A stretch of DNA of 64,000 bases from Mucilaginibacter sp. 44-25. GTDB lineage: Bacteria; Bacteroidota; Bacteroidia; Sphingobacteriales; Sphingobacteriaceae. A program made the position numbers and the translations under genes. Positions 62,831 to 64,000 of the stretch are shown piece after piece (within the stretch, counting starts at the first letter, position 1; each line of letters starts with the position of its first letter). The stretch spans positions 496,001-560,000 of the forward strand of contig MKTS01000003.1 in assembly GCA_001898335.1 (NCBI GenBank), in the 5' to 3' direction. The notes beneath the pieces were generated by a model. It had not been told where the DNA came from and searched no databases. It was given only the letters and a program-made list of their open reading frames with translations.

Positions 62831-62915
62831 AGTATCAAGTATCAAGTAAGCAGTATAAAAATATGTTCTGCTACTGTTAAGTAATCTCGATACTTGATAC
62901 CAGTTACTTGATACT
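62831..62915 (+). repeat. inverted-repeat element upstream of rsmE
   Basis: The left end AGTATCAAGTATCAAGTAA (62831-62849) is matched by the right end TACTTGATACCAGTTACTTGATACT (62891-62915), read on the minus strand as AGTATCAAGTAACTGG and TATCAAGTA. The core (about 62850-62890) also has complementary GCAGTA/TGCTACTG parts, so the whole segment can fold into one long hairpin. It fills the 99-base gap before rsmE and carries no gene. Confidence 0.75.
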
Positions 62916-62924
62916 GAAAAAAAC

Positions 62925-63632
62925 ATGCAGCTTTTTTATACGCCCGATATCGACCCCAAACTATCTCAATACTTTTTGAGCGAGGAAGAAAGTAAACATG
63001 CCGTGCGTGTTTTGCGACTCGCTGTAGGCGATGAGGTAACCTTGATTGACGGTAGAGGCGGCCTATACAAAGCAGAAATTACCGATGCGCATCCTAAGCG
63101 CACCATTCTGCAAATAAATTCTGTTATTGAGGAATACCAAAAGCGCAACCACTATCTGCATATTGCCATTGCCCCTACGAAAAACCTGGACCGGATAGAG
63201 TGGTTCCTGGAGAAAGCTACCGAAATTGGTATCGACGAAATATCACTGGTGATCTGCCAGCGGTCTGAACGTAAAGAAGCCAAGACAGAGCGCCTGGATA
63301 AGATCATCACGTCCGCTATCAAACAATCTATAAAAGCTTATCACCCCAAGTTGAATGCTTCTGTTACTTTCAATCAGTTCATTCAACAAGGGTTTGAGGG
63401 TGATAAATACATTGCCCATTGTGCCGATGGTGAAAAAGCTGATCTGACACAATCTTTTAAAAAGCATGGGCGTTATCTCATCATGATCGGTCCTGAAGGT
63501 GACTTTACCCCGGCAGAGGTGGAGATAGCGACTAAAAACGGTTATAGTGCGCTTACCCTTGGCGAGAGCCGCCTGCGTACCGAAACAGCAGCTTTAGAAG
63601 CATGTTTTGAAGTGAATTTTTTAAACCGCTGA
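62925..63632 (+). CDS. rsmE: 16S rRNA (uracil-1498-N3)-methyltransferase
   Basis: A 235-residue SPOUT methyltransferase. An N-terminal PUA-like part (AVRVLRLAVGDEVTLIDGRG) is followed by the knotted catalytic part with MIGPEGDFTPAEVE and LTLGESRLRTETAALEACF, both typical of RsmE. It methylates U1498 in 16S rRNA. The DUF4159 gene starts 1 base after its stop. Confidence 0.94.
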   Translation: MQLFYTPDIDPKLSQYFLSEEESKHAVRVLRLAVGDEVTLIDGRGGLYKAEITDAHPKRTILQINSVIEEYQKRNHYLHIAIAPTKNLDRIEWFLEKATEIGIDEISLVICQRSERKEAKTERLDKIITSAIKQSIKAYHPKLNASVTFNQFIQQGFEGDKYIAHCADGEKADLTQSFKKHGRYLIMIGPEGDFTPAEVEIATKNGYSALTLGESRLRTETAALEACFEVNFLNR

Positions 63633-63633
63633 C

Positions 63634-64000
63634 ATGAGGAAGCTGGCATACCTGACGGCAATTTTAATAATGCTGCTTGGCATAAGCAGCTTTGCGCCGC
63701 CATCTTACAAAATGGCGCGGCTTAAATATAACGGCGGTGGCGACTGGTACGGCGACCGCACTGCGCTTATCAACCTCATCAAATTTTGCAACCAAAACCT
63801 TAAAACCAGTTTCGAACCCGAAGAAGATGTGGTTGAAGTAGGCAGCGAGCAACTGTTCAATTATCCCTTTGTGTTTATGACCGGCCACGGCAACGTGATC
63901 TTTAGCGACCAGGAAGCTCGCAACCTGCGTAAATACCTTACAGGCGGTGGCTTTTTGCATATTGATGATAATTATGGGCTGGATCAGTTCATTCGCCCGC
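63634..64000 (+). CDS. DUF4159 domain protein, cut by window end
   Basis: The first 122 residues are visible. An N-terminal signal (ILIMLLGISSFAPPSY) is followed by MARLKYNGGGDWYGDRTALI and FVFMTGHGNVIFSDQEARNLRKYL, then GGGFLHIDDNYG, the typical start of DUF4159 proteins. The family has an exported domain resembling the ThuA/glutamine-amidotransferase fold; its function is unknown. It begins 1 base after rsmE, so cotranscription is likely. The C-terminal part lies beyond base 64000. Confidence 0.87.
   Translation, partial: MRKLAYLTAILIMLLGISSFAPPSYKMARLKYNGGGDWYGDRTALINLIKFCNQNLKTSFEPEEDVVEVGSEQLFNYPFVFMTGHGNVIFSDQEARNLRKYLTGGGFLHIDDNYGLDQFIRP

Overview
The window looks like a chromosomal segment of a Bacteroidota bacterium, most likely a Sphingobacteriaceae member close to Mucilaginibacter or Pedobacter. 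This is an inference. It rests on TAnnTTTG-type -7 promoter boxes, lipoproteins with short Sec signals, a TonB with the Bacteroidota-style N-terminus, a 14-gene complex I locus with a short NuoG, many secreted glycan-active enzymes, and palindromic intergenic repeats. Most of the window is ordinary housekeeping and accessory chromosome. No prophage, CRISPR array, transposase or replication origin was found.

Region 1-8 kb: a secreted lipoprotein gene with an in-frame stop, DoxX and LD-carboxypeptidase, metG, an unknown lipoprotein, a tRNA-Arg(CCU), then an orphan contractile tail-sheath gene with a secreted partner. Region 8-24 kb: rlmF, a DEAD-box helicase, and scattered genes matching an oxidative 3-keto-glycoside route (TIM-barrel isomerase, DUF1080 hydrolase, GMC oxidoreductase with gluconate-dehydrogenase-like small subunit, Gfo/Idh/MocA enzyme). 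Among them lie GH43, GH20, a LuxR-type response regulator and a YdcF-like protein. Region 24-37 kb: Nudix, PlsC, several exported peptidases (M61, M28, zinc peptidase), a DUF4407 protein, a rhodanese/SPFH operon, GH5, a pentapeptide-repeat protein, an EamA transporter and metK. Upstream of metK is a sequence that fits the SAM-II riboswitch.

Region 37-46.7 kb: a lipid kinase whose C-terminus runs into a palindromic repeat, an eIF1/SUI1-like factor, pckA, then a TonB energy-transduction locus (ExbB, two ExbD, TonB, a small membrane protein, a PstS-like lipoprotein, a TPR protein). Region 46.8-60.2 kb: a nuoABCDEFGHIJKLMN locus for NADH:quinone oxidoreductase. It carries a guest cassette between nuoF and nuoG: an S23/four-helix-bundle gene bracketed by 24-bp inverted repeats matching at 22 positions. 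A second copy of the palindromic repeat lies directly before nuoL. Region 60.2-64 kb: DedA, inorganic pyrophosphatase, CorC-like transporter, rsmE and the start of a DUF4159 gene.

The most noteworthy signals are the S23 cassette inside the respiratory operon, the SAM-II-like leader of metK, the two repeat copies next to start codons, the orphan tail sheath, and the redox glycoside-cleavage gene set. No stretch longer than 300 bases lacks a feature; the longest gene-free gap (40554-40849) holds a terminator and a promoter.
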